Shown here: in pieces, positions 11,345 to 24,400 of the stretch | Numbering within the stretch: position 1 is the stretch's first letter | How the letters are laid out: each line of letters begins with the position of its first letter | Assembly: GCA_033977485.1 (NCBI GenBank) | Contig: CM066992.1 | Coordinates: forward strand, 102,250,140-102,314,139 | Origin: Hydrangea macrophylla | Taxonomy: Eukaryota > Streptophyta > Magnoliopsida > Cornales > Hydrangeaceae | DNA: 64,000 bases | Direction of reading: 5' to 3' | The notes under the pieces: model-generated | The model's input: only the letters and a program-made list of their open reading frames with translations | Databases searched by the model: none | What the model was told of the DNA's origin: nothing | Program-made: the position numbers and the translations under genes

Positions 11345-14300
11345 AAATGGTGACAAAAAAGAGGGGTAAATTCGTATTTTTTGCAAATACTATGCCTCTC
11401 TGCTCTCTTATTAGGGTTTTATTTTTGGGGTCAATAGTTTGTGAGTCGTCGGTGAACCATATATTTTTAATTGCTCTGTTTGGTTGCGAATATTGTCGGT
11501 TATATATGGTCACTTTTGAGTTTAGTAGGGTTTGGATTTTTATGGTGATTGGTTTCTCGCGTTTTTTTTTTTTTTTTTCGTCTCTTATTAATCTATCGGA
11601 AAGTATTTTGGTATTTATGTTATGATGATGATGTGTTTTTGTGTGGAGGATGAGGAGGAGGAGAGTCCAGAAGAGGTGATTTATCTGAACATGTTTAAGA
11701 TGTTGTTGGTCTCATTCCCTTTCTGTTCATATACCTATATATGCTTACATGTATATTCATACATGTTTGTTTTGATATCAATGAACTTGGGTTGCTTTTC
11801 CTATTTTGTTTCAATTTACTTTTTTATTTAGAAAGTTTTGAGTTTAACACAGCATAATCCCTTTTTTCCTTTTTGTGATTTGCTGTTATTTCTGTCTGTT
11901 GGTTTGGAAATTGCAAATGAAGTTTTCCTGAACTTTCCCTCCCTATGATAAAGAGATAATTATGAATGTGGGTTTTTGTCAAAACTTCATTTGATTATGA
12001 ATGTGGCTTTTATTTACTTTGGTTTAGGAAAGCAATTGCCGATGTTTGGCCACTGACTGGTGATAACACAAAATATGGGTTTAAGGTTAACTAAGGAGCA
12101 AACGATGTAATACTACCTACGTATCCATTAAGATAATTTGTTTTTTTTTTATATTTTAAAATGGTGGTCATGAGGAGGGATCTATAGTCCATTTTCGCTT
12201 AATTCCAATGTGTTCTTCCAAATTTTACCAAAGGAAGGGCTTTATCTTCTTTTTCCTCTCCCTTGCATCCTTTCCTGTATTCATTCGTGCAAAGATAACC
12301 TTATTGTGCGTTTCAAATGGTGCGTGTGATGATTGTCTGGCTATGCCTATAAATGTAAATTTAAATGGTGCTCAAGGCTCTGATCCATTCAAAATTCAAA
12401 GTTTTTTGTCACGCATCAAGAAAGTCACTTAAATACAAAACTCTTAGCTTGGTAACATTTTTTTGAATTTTAAAGTGGAAAATTTGACTGAGGGTGGATT
12501 ATACAGTCATAACCACCGTTGAAGGTAATTTTCTCTGTCCATCTCTTCTCTCACTCCCTTGCCTTCACCTCCATGCGCAACCCAAGTCAAGTTCGTTGCC
12601 AAGAATTAGGTTCTGAAATGATTTACCATGACAGTTGGTAGTAGTTATGTCTTTTAAAAATTGCACTTGCCACCTCTCTCTCTCTCTCTCTCTCTCTGTA
12701 GCCTCTTAGCTCTGTAATTGTTGTTGATCTTTGGGAAGTTGATTTTGATGTTAACTCTGTGGCTTCTCCAAATAAGCAGTTGGTGAGTTTTGTTTTTTCA
12801 ATTTAGAATTTAAGCATATAGCACTTGAGTTGATGGTCTCCAGGTTCTATCAAGTATCTCATTTAGCTTCTCTGTTCTGAGACCTTGTGCCTTTCTTCAT
12901 CTGTATAATTCGACTATGTTTTATGCTCTCTGGTCATTTTTGGGTACTCATATGGGTCGTATCCTACTGCTATTCCTCGTGTTCTTGTGAAGTTGTCAGG
13001 TGTTGATTCATCTCTCTTCTACTTCGCCAGTGTTTATACATTTTCACATTAAGGCTATAGTCTAGGTTTAGACTCCATTTGCATTCCACTTTTGTTTGAA
13101 GCTCATAACTTGGCGTCACCACTAGTGATGGGTCTTAAATAAAGTGATAACGACGGTGGACGGGAAGTAGAGTGTCTCCGATATAGTGGTAGAAAATTGA
13201 GGATTTTGCGGGGGTGGGATTGGTTGCCGATATGGTGATCGGAGATGGAGTTGAATCAGAAACATTTGATTATCAATGCCAACTCTTGATTGAACAATGA
13301 ATCTAGTTAAACATTCCTCCCCCCCCCCCACAACAAAAAAAAAACAAAAAAGAATAGCGACAGCTGAGTAGTGGTATATATCTTGTTTAACACAATGTTC
13401 ATAAGATGAACTACACTATCAGCAGGCATTGGGGAAGATAAATTAATTATTGGAACTGGACCTTTTGATTGTAGAACTTCTTCTTTATTCTTTTGTTTAG
13501 TGTAGTTGCCATTGCCCTCCAGCATTGATATTCATTCTATCATGAAACATTGAAACCTACTGGCCGTTGGATTCTATCTTCTTTTTTCTTTACTTTTTCT
13601 GAAATTGTTTATTTTTTTTTTTTTGAAAACCCGGAGGGAAATGCTGAAGTTTGTTTGGGAGCCAAAACCAAGTCTATGAATTTTCTTTTCTTTGCTTCAA
13701 TTACTAGCATATTTTTAAGAGTTCATGTGGTTCTTGGATTATTTACATTACTTTTCATTATATTTCAATCTTTCCATGTTTTTTTTGCATGCTCTATGAG
13801 AGAATATGGAATTGAGAATTTTCCCTTCTTTATTAAGTTTTTAGCAGAGAGAGGTTGAAGAGAGTGAAAATGTAAATGTTCTGTTTATTTATTTAATTTT
13901 TTTTTTCGGTTTTAAAAAGTACTCAGAAAAACCAACCCTTTTAAGAAGAATTTGATTTGCATGTTTGATTAAAATGTTCATTAGTTTAAAAATGAAGCTA
14001 GCTACCTAACTTCTTGACATCGAATTACCAGTAAGTGTGGGCATTATCCAAATAATGTTCAATTATTTTTCAGCAGTTCTATTGTTTAAAAAGGTTTTTG
14101 AGCATAAACCCGTGTGCCGAAGACACAAAGTTATCGTGTGCCGAAGATATGTGATTTTGGCAAAAGAAGTGCATGGGTTTTTTTTTCCTAACAAATTTAC
14201 TGCCCAATTATCTTGAAATCATTATACTCCACATTTTTTTTTTCGCCGTGCCCGGGCACGAGTTCGTACTAGTATATATATAGAGGGGCAGTTTGTAGAA

Positions 14301-14360
14301 AAGAATAATGCATAAGATTTTTTAATATTAAGGACAACTTAAATCAATCATTAGATATAA
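11345..14360. other. 3' flank of the GRP2-like gene and intergenic DNA
   Basis: The first few hundred bases are the likely 3' UTR; no polyadenylation site can be chosen with confidence. Beyond it there are T-rich tracts, a (CT)n microsatellite at about 12674-12698, a C-run next to an A-run at 13318-13350, and a pair of GC-rich inverted ends (ACCCGTGTGCCG near 14110, CCGTGCCCGGGCACGAG near 14246) that look like an old small transposon. No convincing coding sequence. Confidence 0.5.
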
Positions 14361-14646
14361 GGGTGTGTTTGATAACTCAATTATGTGAAAAAAATAAAAA
14401 ATTTTAGTATTTTTATTTTATTTTCAGTGCGTTTGATAATGTATCACTTAATTGAAAAACTAACCAAAAATTTGTTGAAAACTTTAAGTGAAAAATTTTA
14501 CTAAAAATAATCACTGAATGCATTTTATTTCAGTACTTGAAACACTGCTTTAAGTATTGCAAATTAAATCGTTTAAAATTTTCAGTACTTAAAATTCAAC
14601 ACTTAGTATTCAATACTTAATTTTTCAGTTTTATCAAACAGTCCCT
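14361..14646. mobile_element. MITE-like element, family shared with 56410
   Basis: Begins GGGTGTGTTTGATAACTC and ends TTATCAAACAGTCCC, so the termini are inverted repeats. Internal text such as CAGTGCGTTTGATAA and CACTTAATTGAAAAA recurs in the element at 56410-56677. About 286 bases, non-coding. Confidence 0.65.
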
Positions 14647-15369
14647 AAGTTTTCCCCCTATTTTTTAGACTAAAATGTCCCATTTTCATCATCTAACTCT
14701 AACCACCATTACCACTATCCCGACCACCACCCCCACCATCTCCGGCGACCACCCCATAAAGGCTTAGTTTGGCCCCCGATTTGGTGCTTATCCTTTTTTA
14801 AAGTACAATTTCATGTTATATCATTTGATAACTAGTTTATGAGCTTTGCAAAAATTGAACATAGGGCTTTTTGAGAGAAGCTTTTAAAAACTTTAGAATG
14901 GAGTTTTTAAAAGTTCAAAGTTGCTTTTTAGTTTCATGATATCTTTTTGAAGAGTAGTGTGTAACTTGTATAAAATTATCAAACAACTTAGTAATAATTT
15001 CATAAGCTCCTTTTAAAAAGCCACGTGGGGACCAAACTAAGCCTAAGTCACCATTTGCTAAAAAAACAAGTGAAATTTCACTTGTTATAGTCAAAGTTAA
15101 GTGAAGTTTCACTTGATATAGTCAAATTTCACTTAATATTTGTAAAATCTGCAAATAACATGGAGATGACCGGATTTGGTTCGAACTTGTTGGATATTGT
15201 CGGATCTAGTTCGAGCTCGATAGAGATGGCTGGATATGGTGGCTGAAACAATGACGGTAGAGGTGGTGGCGGGGGGATAGTGGTGAGAGTTGGTGATGGC
15301 TCGCGATAGTGGTGGTGGCCGCTAAAGGCGGGGGCGGCAGATCAATCATGGGGGAGGTAGACCCAGATA

Positions 15370-15400
<31 letters not shown>

Positions 15401-15421
15401 TACACACACACACACACACAC

Positions 15422-16538
15422 TGTAATGCCCTAAGAGGTCCACTAGCCCAACAACTTGACGAGTCTACCACATTAGCCCTTAAAATGCTTAAGCCCAAGT
15501 TGTTAGTAGTATTCCCCTTGTTCTACATATATCAGACTAACTTATATATATATATATATATATTTTTTATACGATGTGGAACGAGATCTCACAATCTCCC
15601 TCACTCAGTGATGCGGCGTCCTCGTCTAGGGATGGCAACGGGGTGGGTATGGGACGGGGCCCCCATACCCCGCCCCCACCCCGCCCCGCCCCACCTAGTG
15701 CCTCTTCCCGACCCCTGCCCCGCCCCGCACTCGGGGACCCCGCCCCACCCCGATTATGATTTATTTAATTTTTTTTTTGGGTATACAAATTGAAAAAGCA
15801 GTTTTTTTAATGCATTTTTTCCCCAATAGTGCAATTTTTTTTAACTTACCCAATTAGTTCCCCAATAGTGCAGTTTTTTTTAAAAATGGTAATACATATA
15901 ACTATTGAGGGAAAAAATGTAAATACAAGTATATTCGGGGCGGGTTCGGGTTTTTTGACCCTACCCCGACCCTGACCCGAACCCGACTCGGGTTTTGAAA
16001 ACCTCCCCCATACCTGCCGCTAACCCTATTAAGCTCCCCCATACCCTACCTATTAGGGGCGGGGCAGGGCGGGGAACCCGAAAAACCCGCCCCATTGCCA
16101 TCCCTATCCTCGTCGCGTTGGCCCGGTTCTCCCCCTGACTGGTTGATGTGGAGGTAGGTCATTGGTGACCACATAGCAGCCCATTAGCGTGCACAAGGTA
16201 TACTATCTCGAGGTCTCTATCCCTCTCTAGAGCCTCTACTCCTCTGCCACATCGTCCTTACGGGACCAGGGTTTGCTCTGATACTATTTGCAACGCCCCA
16301 AGAGGTCCACTAGCCCAACAACTTGACACGCCTACCACATTGGCCCTTAAAATGCTTAAGCGCAAGTTGTTAGTAGTAGCCCACTTGATTCTACATATAT
16401 CATACTAACAACTTGGGCTGCTACTAACAACTTGGACTTAACTTGGGCTACTACTAACAACTTGCGCTTAAGCATTTTAAGGGCCAATGTGATAGGCGTG
16501 TCAAGTTATTGAGCTAGTGGACCTCTTGAGGCGTTACA
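15422..16538 (-). mobile_element. TRIM-like miniature LTR element, interrupted and rearranged
   Basis: LTR 1 at 15422-15593 starts TGTAATGCCC and ends TCTCACA; a pyrimidine-rich ATCTCCCTCACTC follows (polypurine tract on the minus strand). LTR 2 starts at 16289 (TGCAACGCCC) just after GCTCTGATACTAT, a degraded tRNA-Met primer site in minus orientation. Without the MITE at 15627-16106 the internal part is only about 200 bases and has no gene. LTR 2 breaks off near 16409 and is followed by an inverted LTR copy up to 16538 (ending GGCGTTACA), so the right end is a large foldback. Confidence 0.75.
15627..16106. mobile_element. Non-autonomous hAT-type element (480 bp)
   Basis: Termini TAGGGATGGCAA and TTGCCATCCCTA are perfect inverted repeats. 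They are flanked by the 8-bp duplication TCCTCGTC at 15619-15626 and 16107-16114; an 8-bp duplication is the mark of hAT transposition. The interior is G/C-rich at both ends and AT-rich in the centre, with no coding capacity. Confidence 0.92.
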
Positions 16539-16691
16539 CACACATGCACACACACACACACAGAGAATATTTAGTCTAAGAATGTTTACCAAATATAAGT
16601 TTCAACTAGAGGGACTTTTTAACAAACTAAGAAATCTTTTGGACCCTAAATTATTAAGAGTTACTTTGAGGGATTTTCTACTAATTTTTCC

Positions 16692-16715
16692 ATATATATA
16701 TATATATATATATGG

Positions 16716-16750
<35 letters not shown>

Positions 16751-16758
16751 CGCGCGCG
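16692..16758. repeat. Compound microsatellite (TA)n(TG)n(CG)n
   Basis: TA dinucleotides, then TG, then CG, all alternating purine-pyrimidine. The TG and CG parts could take Z-DNA form. Confidence 0.95.
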
Positions 16759-16786
16759 TGCAAAGATTCTCTAAAGAGGGTCACTA

Positions 16787-16887
16787 CTCTTTATTAAAGA
16801 GGAGGGCCTCTGTTTTGGCCGTTGGATCGTGTTTTTATTAATGATAAATCCGACGGCCAAAATAGAGGCCTTCTCTTTAATAAAGAG
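16787..16887. repeat. Foldback element with about 40-bp arms
   Basis: The left arm (CTCTTTATTAAAGAGG, then GGCCTCTGTTTTGGCCG) is repeated inverted at the right (CGGCCAAAATAGAGGCC, then CTCTTTAATAAAGAG) with about three mismatches around a loop of some 20 bases. Non-coding; MITE-like. Confidence 0.85.
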
Positions 16888-16900
16888 AGAGCGCATTCTT

Positions 16901-18964
16901 TAGAGCCTGATTGTATATGGGTGTAGACATCCATAATATAGAGGGGATTAGGGAAACATAAGTCCTTTACTTGTTATTAGGATAAGTAAGGGTATTGTTG
17001 GTATAAGGTAATTAAAATTTTGCTTATATCATTAATTTCCGTCAAGGGTAGACGCATCACTAACAGAGAGGAGATGTGTGTAACGTAAACTCAAACCTCA
17101 AAGAAGATTTGTGTAATTTTGCAATATACGAGAGAGATCTGTGTAATTTCATCAACCTCAGGGAAGGCCCGTACAATTTACCCTTTAATTAATTGTTCAT
17201 TTTCCCATGGTTCCTTTCGGTGCTCCAATGGACGCTAATGCTACAGATTTTGGATTTTAGTTTTTATTTTCACTCCTATTTTTTTTATATTAATGATTGA
17301 CTATACTGTATGAAGAATACATTCAAAAAATGAAAAACAAAAATCACAATATTATTATGTGAGTCCTGAATTTATGAGATAAATGACACTCAGTCAAAGC
17401 CAAATTCAATGGTAAATGGTGGACTCGCTTATTCACCAATTGCTTATTCACCAAGTGTAGCATTTTTGTTGTTTGGAAGGGATACCCTTTATCATTTGGC
17501 TGTCACCCACGACCTACATTTTACAACTTCTTCCTCATTTCAATTTTTAATAATAATAAAAAAGAAAAAAAAAAATTTGGGCGTATTGTAGATTTTATCT
17601 GCAGGACCACAATAATGGAAGACTTGGTCGCCCAATATTGACATCATTGTCTTGAATTTGCATGACTTTTCAGAAGAAGAAAAGAAAAGAAAAAGAGGAA
17701 TCCATTAAGAGTGGATGTGCCTGCTTGTGAACCTATTTTTTGAAATTAGAACAACTTCTTCCATATTATGAGTTTTGTTATCTAAAATATATTGGGATGT
17801 ATAAATATGAAATCTGAAATACTTACTGATTGGAGATCCAAAATAAATATAATAAATTTGAGAAAGAATCCAAGCCCAGCGAACTGTTTCCTTAAGACGA
17901 ATTTGCTCCCTCTCGGTGCACAAGGTTGATGAACAATCGTCTCCCAAGATAGAACGGATTTACAGTTCTGTATAAGTTGCACTCTTATATGTAGAACCCA
18001 GCGAACGCAAATATATTTATAACACTCGAATAGACTCAATTCTAATAAACAGAGAGAGTGAGAGGGAGAATAATTTTGTGTCTTCTAAAATAAATGAAGA
18101 CTCATATATATAGGTTGCAAGAGACTGTTCGTCAACAGTCACAACCCTTCGAAAGGAGACTGTTCGTCGACAGTCACAAGCATTCGAATAAGGGGTTGTT
18201 TGGCAAAACCCATATACAATACAAAATTCTAATTTATCATTCAATTTTTCAACAAGTTTATTTGGGAAACTATTTTGTAACATTTTTTAATTTCATTTTT
18301 CTGGATATGATGACAAATCCTTTAATTTGTCCTCCAAGCTTTAAAAAGTCACAAATATTTCATACGGTTTAGCTATTGTTATTTTATGAGATTAGAAAAG
18401 CCACCGACCTCATAGCAAACGCACGGTAGAATTTGAACCGTTCGAGTATCCACAGTGGTGTGCTTGTGTAGGACCAAGGGCGGAACTTACAAGGGGCTAG
18501 GGTGGGCTCTAGCCCCCCTATATTTTGAAAAATTATTATTTTGTTTGTAACATTTTGTCTAATTTTAATTTAACCCCCATCTTTTATTCTTATTTTTCAC
18601 TTTAGCCCTCCCTAATGTGTTGCAAATCCTAATCTAGCCAACAATTCTCTTTCATTTTAGTTTAGCCCCACCCAAAAAAAATTTACTGGCTCCACCCTTG
18701 TATGGGACAACTTAGGAGAACTTAGGGATTTGCCGCTTGCAATGGTGTAAGTTATACAATTGCGTGGTATAATGAAACTTAAGAAAACTTAAGTCTGTGA
18801 TACGCTTATGTTCTAGTACTAATTACGGTGAAACGACAAAAACTAAGTCGCGCGTGAATCAAACAACACAGTGTACGGTTGGAGACAACGCGGCACACAC
18901 TGAGCCATTTCCTTCCCAAAATGCACACTTTGTGCTGTTTGCTCCTTTTGCAACTGTGTGTGAA

Positions 18965-18995
<31 letters not shown>

Positions 18996-19848
18996 TCCTT
19001 TTTAATGTTCGCTGCCCAAACGGCACATTGTGTGTTGTTGCTTCCTTTTGCCTTTTAAAAAGGAAAAAAACAAATTATGTTCATTGGATCCAAAGTTTTG
19101 AGACGGGATTTGGAGTGCCATTTGCCCCAAATTGCGTTGCATTGTTTGCTCCGTTTGGTTATTATACCACTACAATCCACACCGAACTTATACCACAAGT
19201 TAAGCAATATTTTCCTTGCGCACAGTGGATGCCCTTATTAAGTTAGAAACTTTTCGTGCATTTTAAAGTTTGCTCAATTCAAATATCTTGCTTCGACTTG
19301 TGGGGGTTTCAAATTTATGACCAAAATTAGGGAGGCCAAATGCCTTGCCCAACTCATGTTATTTTACTGAAATTTGGAATTCACACGATAGTATCAAATG
19401 TTACACAACGTTTTGAAAAAAATCTTTACTCAAAAAATATCTTCTTTAAAAAAAAAATCTGAATATATCCAGTTTTATCCAAACAGGCTCTAAATGGGCT
19501 TTAAACTGACAAGATACAGACCAACCTTTAATTGGTAGAGTATCTCGAAAAGAGCCTTTGTGGTTTAGAATTCCAGACAGCTGACTGTACTATCGTCTAC
19601 AAAAACCTTCTGTTTTTTTTTTTTTTACAGATTCAGTACTAATACTGATGTCTTTGAGCAAAAAACCAAAAAAAAAAAAAAAAAAAAAAGTACTAATACT
19701 GATATCATACATATCCTTCACTTTCATCTCATTAATAGGGTTTAGTGTGGTTGGCCTCTTTTATCATGAATTCACCTGCCCCTCATCATTCTTCTTTTGT
19801 AACTCATGGAAAAACAAAAGATGCTCACAGTGTCATTCCTTACTTTTA
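16901..19848. other. Intergenic, no gene recognised
   Basis: AT-rich DNA. 18475-18702 is a probable decayed small transposon, with GGGCGGAACTTACAAGGGGC at one side and a roughly inverted GGCTCCACCCTTGTA at the other. Runs of T at 18980-18997 and A at 19670-19689. A 149-codon frame at 18797-19246 shows no recognisable domain and contains a translated T-run, so it is not called a gene. Confidence 0.5.
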
Positions 19849-20020
19849 GGGTAAAGTTTGGACACATTCATTCACATAATTTTTTAGACATAATTCAAAA
19901 TACGTGTCTATCTCTCTCCTGTGATGTCAGTGGATCCTACAATGACACAAGATAGAGATAGATACATCTTTTTAGTTGTGTCCCAAAAATTATATGAATG
20001 AGTGTGTCCAAGTATTACCC
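19849..20020. mobile_element. MITE with long terminal inverted repeats
   Basis: The left end GGGTAAAGTTTGGACACATT and right end AATGAGTGTGTCCAAGT...TTACCC pair as inverted repeats over about 35 bases. The central block matches 7357-7461 in inverse orientation, so at least two copies of this family are in the window. Confidence 0.75.
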
Positions 20021-20712
20021 CTACTTCTATGACTTCTCATTTTATAGGCCCAAAGTGCCAAAAACTTCGAAATGTGAAAGAAAGTTTGGATAATTGGCAT
20101 GTAACACTTTTAATAAGAATCATCTCAACTAGTCGAGTTGGCCAGAGATCTTGACCTCTCAAAGGGAGGTCAAGGGTTTAAAATCCTCAGATGTCGTGTG
20201 AGTGGGTTAAAAAGATGAATTGAATCTCAAATAGCTGGACGTACTGTGTTTAGAGTTTGGCGTAGATTCGAATTAATCCTACCGCCAACTCACCTCCTTG
20301 ATTTACCTGATTTATCTTGTGGAATCGGGATGGGCTGAGGGAATGTAGAGGGTGGGCCCAGGCCACCCTTCATAATTATCTATCAGTAGATCCAAAAAAA
20401 TCGCCCATATGTATAAGTAGGGCTTGGTTTATAATTTTACATATAATTATGTATAAATAGACTTTAAAAAATCGCCTAGAGGGCGGTGCCCTCAATCTCC
20501 TATATCTCCTGTATAGCTTAGGTGGTCTTGACGAAAAATACTAGCTTCGTCCCCGAGGTTCGGTGCATGTGCCCAGAGTTTGCCCCCTGTTCTACTCTAA
20601 TAAACGGCAATACTTAAATCATCTGAAATACTGATAGGGATCTCAAAGTCGCAGAGAGCAGACTGAGAGATTTGTCATCGTCATTCGAAAAAAAAAACTA
20701 TTAATAAGGAAA

Positions 20713-20899
20713 GAGTAATTCTAGGCACACTTTGAAATCCACACTGAATTTGACACCCAGTTTTAAATGCATATACTCTGTGTTGTTTAAGTGGTGCACA
20801 GAAAAGTGTGAAAAATTCACACAGCACAATGTACATCATGTATTTAAAGCATAAAATGTCAAATTCAGTGTGGATTTCAAAGTGTGCCTAGCATTACTC
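20713..20899. mobile_element. Mutator-like MITE (187 bp)
   Basis: Terminal inverted repeats of about 43 bases (GAGTAATTCTAGGCACACTT at the left; the right arm is its inverse with one mismatch in the first 40). Flanked by ATAAGGAAA (20704-20712) and ACAAGGAAA (20900-20908), 8 of 9 matching, which suits the 9-bp target duplication of Mutator-like elements. No coding capacity. Confidence 0.8.
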
Positions 20900-21136
20900 A
20901 CAAGGAAATTGGTTTTGGTAGAATTAGGGCATTGTCATGTTGCAAAGTTGCAGATTTCCAGGATATATCATCTACAACTTAACTACAACCATGTTGCATT
21001 TAATGACTTACTCTGGAACACTGTCTTAAGCTCCAATTTAACCATAACCTAGCTTTTAACCTTTCTTATGGACACGAATGGTTTTCAATAATTAGATTAT
21101 TGTTGATCATCATGATTCATGCCCATGCTTAGTATG

Positions 21137-21579
21137 TAATAGAAAAATCATGCACACAAGCATGGAGTCGGGTTTAGGTCACTTACCTAGTGGAATATAG
21201 CCCGACAGGATCGAATAAGTCGACGTTGTTACAAGCCCAATCAAGAACTACGAACCTGCTGTACCTATATCGCTTCCGTGTACTCCCTTGTGCTTCGCCT
21301 AGGTTGTAGAAGACGCTAATGGAGCAGTCTCCATCAATGTCACGTGCCAAATCCCATAGCTCCAATGGTGATGGTCAAGAGAGAGAAAACCGTGAGAGAA
21401 AGGGGAGAGATATAGAGAGGCTGGATGTATTATTGTATCTCTTAGTGATCCTCATATGTGTGTTTATATCATATATATACATACATATTCACGAAACCCC
21501 TAGGGCTCCAAGACCCAAGGCCCATTGGACCCGGTCAAATGATATGTGGGTGCCCATATGGCCCACAATATTTCTTACA
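21137..21579 (-). repeat. 3' LTR of the Copia host
   Basis: Closely similar to 48710-49154 over its length (for example GAGTCGGGTTTAGGTCACTT and TATATCGCTTCCGTGTACTC with few changes). Ends TTTCTTACA; the next bases TCTCCCACTTACCCACA are the polypurine tract on the minus strand. Confidence 0.92.
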
Positions 21580-22484
21580 TCTCCCACTTACCCACATAGG
21601 GCTTGTTACTTAAACAATCTCTCGAAACAGTACTTCTCATCTCTTCATACATGGAAATAGAATGTGCGACCTTACGAAAAGAAAGTATAGTGACAGGAGT
21701 GTAATGCCAAATCATCACCAGAACCAGCAAGACACATCACTCGAAAGCTTCTCGTGTAAGCCTTAGACGATTCAATTACACCGGACACAGCATTCTCTAT
21801 CCCTCAGTGAAAAGAAGTGCTGCACCACCTCAATGTAATATACTCATGACATATCAGTAACAAAATACGATTGTTGCAGGCCTGCTAATGAGTCACAAAA
21901 AGATGGTCTGTTATTGAATGGTTTTCCCTGAGCCCACATGTCAATCCGACTAACTTGACTGCTTGCCTAGACACCCCATCAAATGGAATTATCTCATCGT
22001 CCTAGGATAACATGCTAAAGTAGCTGTCATCAAGCGTCCTCTTCATGACATAATCTCAAGTAGTGAAGGCACCCAGTTTGTAGGATAACCAATGTCTTGG
22101 ATATGCTACGTGGCTCACACAACAATGAAGAAGAATCCTTTCACTGATCTGCAGTCGATCACAAAAGCACATACAATATGATATTTATGCAATGGCGTTC
22201 TTCTATAAAAATGGGCATGTCACTCTGTGTTTGGAAAAATAAGTCACAGCATACGAATCTTAGTCTAGACGTTACACAAAACGTCTAACCTGAGTTTTTC
22301 AGCACAGTCGCCTAGCACCCATTTGAAAACTCGCATTCGGCTGTAAAAAGGCTAAATAGAGTCGTGGGATCTCTTTATGTTTGACCAAATATAAAGGTCT
22401 CATCTTAGCTCCATCTAAGACGACATATAGAAATATAAGGGTTTATACCTAGCTCGTTGTTCTTACACTGCGTAGATATAAGTG

Positions 22485-22630
22485 TTCAAGCTCGCTTTCT
22501 AAGCACTATAGACACACATATCCTAGCTAGCTATCTAAGCGCCATGAACACAAATGTCTCATCTTGCTCGCTATATAAGCGCCACGAACACACATGTCCT
22601 AGTTCGCTATCTCGGCGCCAAGGTGAATCA
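22485..22630 (-). repeat. Tandem repeat of about 48-50 bp downstream of Copia pol
   Basis: About three imperfect units containing TCGCTATCTAAGCGCCATGAA and CACACATGTCCTAG, lying between the RNase H region and the 3' LTR of the Copia host. Confidence 0.7.
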
Positions 22631-22829
22631 CCCTTGTGAGCAAGTCGATTCAAGCCCGGTGACATATTAGAAATATGCATTCATTTCATGCATATAACAA
22701 ATATATATATATATATATATATGAAAACCAACTAGTTTATTATTAACTGATAATAAAAAAAACTTGAATAACAATGTCAATAACACAATAAAATGTCTAA
22801 GCACATCACATCCCCAAGTGGAGATATGC

Positions 22830-24400
22830 CTCAAGACAAATTCCCTTTGCCCAAACTACATCTCAAATGTGACAAAAAAGAATGTCTACGTGCTAGAATG
22901 GTTTTGAGATCTTTTGCATATGCTCAGGCTTATGTGCTATCACCATAGATGATCACAACCTCATCACTATGAGGTGAAGAACCTAGCCACTACAAAAACT
23001 CTTCTACCAAAACAGCTTCTCGAACAGCTGGTAAGCATACCACAAATTATGCTTCCATTGCGGACAACATAAGGCAAGGTCCACAGTCCCGCGAACATAT
23101 CGCAAGATACTCTTCACTATTGTCTAGTGATAGGACCAGGGTTGCTACAACAACGACTAATTAAACCAACCGTATAGCAGACATCTGACCGAGTACACAC
23201 ATTAGCACACTTTAGATTCCCTATTGTGGATGCATATGGCAAACTAGATATTTGTTTCCTCTTCTCATTATTCTTAAGCCACTGATCTAAGGTCAAGGTA
23301 AGTCCCTTTTTAAAATTGGGATGTTAATGGGTTTACAGCTTTTTATGTGAAAAAACATTCAAGAACCCTCGAGAGAAGCTTCTAAGAACGACCTCTCACA
23401 ATCTAAACTCCCAACACATAGTTAGCATCACCCAGCTTTCAGGATGTCATCAACATACAAAGAATTAGAATAATTTTCTTGGACCATTTAATGTATACAC
23501 ATTATACTACTGCCTAGACGATCGCTAGCTTGAGATAATAAATGGAACGTTTGAGACGACATACTTTTGCGATCATTCCCTTTGGTCACAAAACCAATGG
23601 ACTGATCCATATTTATCTCGCTGTCTTGTTCTCCATTGAGAAAAGAACAGTTTAAACATCCAACAAAAAAGGTTCCAAAACTAAATATGCGATAATTGCT
23701 AGGATAAGGCGAATGGAGTCAAATCTCACCCTTTGGGAGAACATGTTTCCATGGTCTAAATCGTCTCTGGGTACAAACTATCGCCACAAGGCGCGCCTAA
23801 TACTTGTCAATTGAACCATCTGCCTTGTGTTAGATTTTGAAAACACACTTGTCTCCAATAATCTTACGCACAGGCAAAATGTCAACTAACTCCCAGACCT
23901 TATTCGCGTCCATAGAGCTCATCTCATCTGATATAGCAACTATCGACTTAGCTTCAGCAGACGAAGAAAAATGCTACAACGAAAGAAGCAGGTTTATGTT
24001 CATCCACTTGTGCACACATTTGCACACATATAAAAATGTCTTCCTCAATTTCAAAAACAGCGATAGGGGACTTTTTCCTCATCACCATACATTGTACGAC
24101 CTGAGAATCTTGAGTGCCCCACTATCTGGTACACTCCCACTCGTCTAGAGGTGTACTCCCACTCGGCTGGAAACTAGTACCATTTTACAGCAATTACTGG
24201 ATGTGGATTCTCAATCTCCCCACCCTCGCTTAAAATCGATATGTTGACTTCAACATCCTCTAACTCATACAGGTCACGATATCTCATTGTATTACCAACC
24301 TGGGGAAGTCATTCTCAATATCATGTGACACCATTTCTATCATTCCTATATCCGATTGTTCATTATACGTAACATAGCCTTTCGAGCTATTAGTATACCT
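22830..24400 (-). pseudogene. Copia reverse transcriptase and RNase H, broken
   Basis: On the minus strand the start of the RT domain is readable near 23970-23850 (ANKVWELVDI, then FK and KADGSIDKY), with stop codons in it. The RT catalytic motif LYVDDIL lies at about 23440-23460. An RNase H region-type motif LPYASTIGNLKC followed by CTRSDVC lies at about 23170-23245. These are Copia hallmarks in the expected order after integrase. Several stops and shifts break the frame. Confidence 0.8.

Noticed and set aside
10679..11369. Long frames on both strands over the GRP2-like gene (Val/Ala-rich, Thr/Ala-rich)
   Set aside because: They are other-frame readings of the GGN glycine codons; no domain, and the real frame has a complete cold-shock domain and zinc knuckles.
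18797..19246. 149-codon ORF
   Set aside because: No domain recognised, contains a translated T-run, AT-rich intergenic setting and no splice or promoter context.
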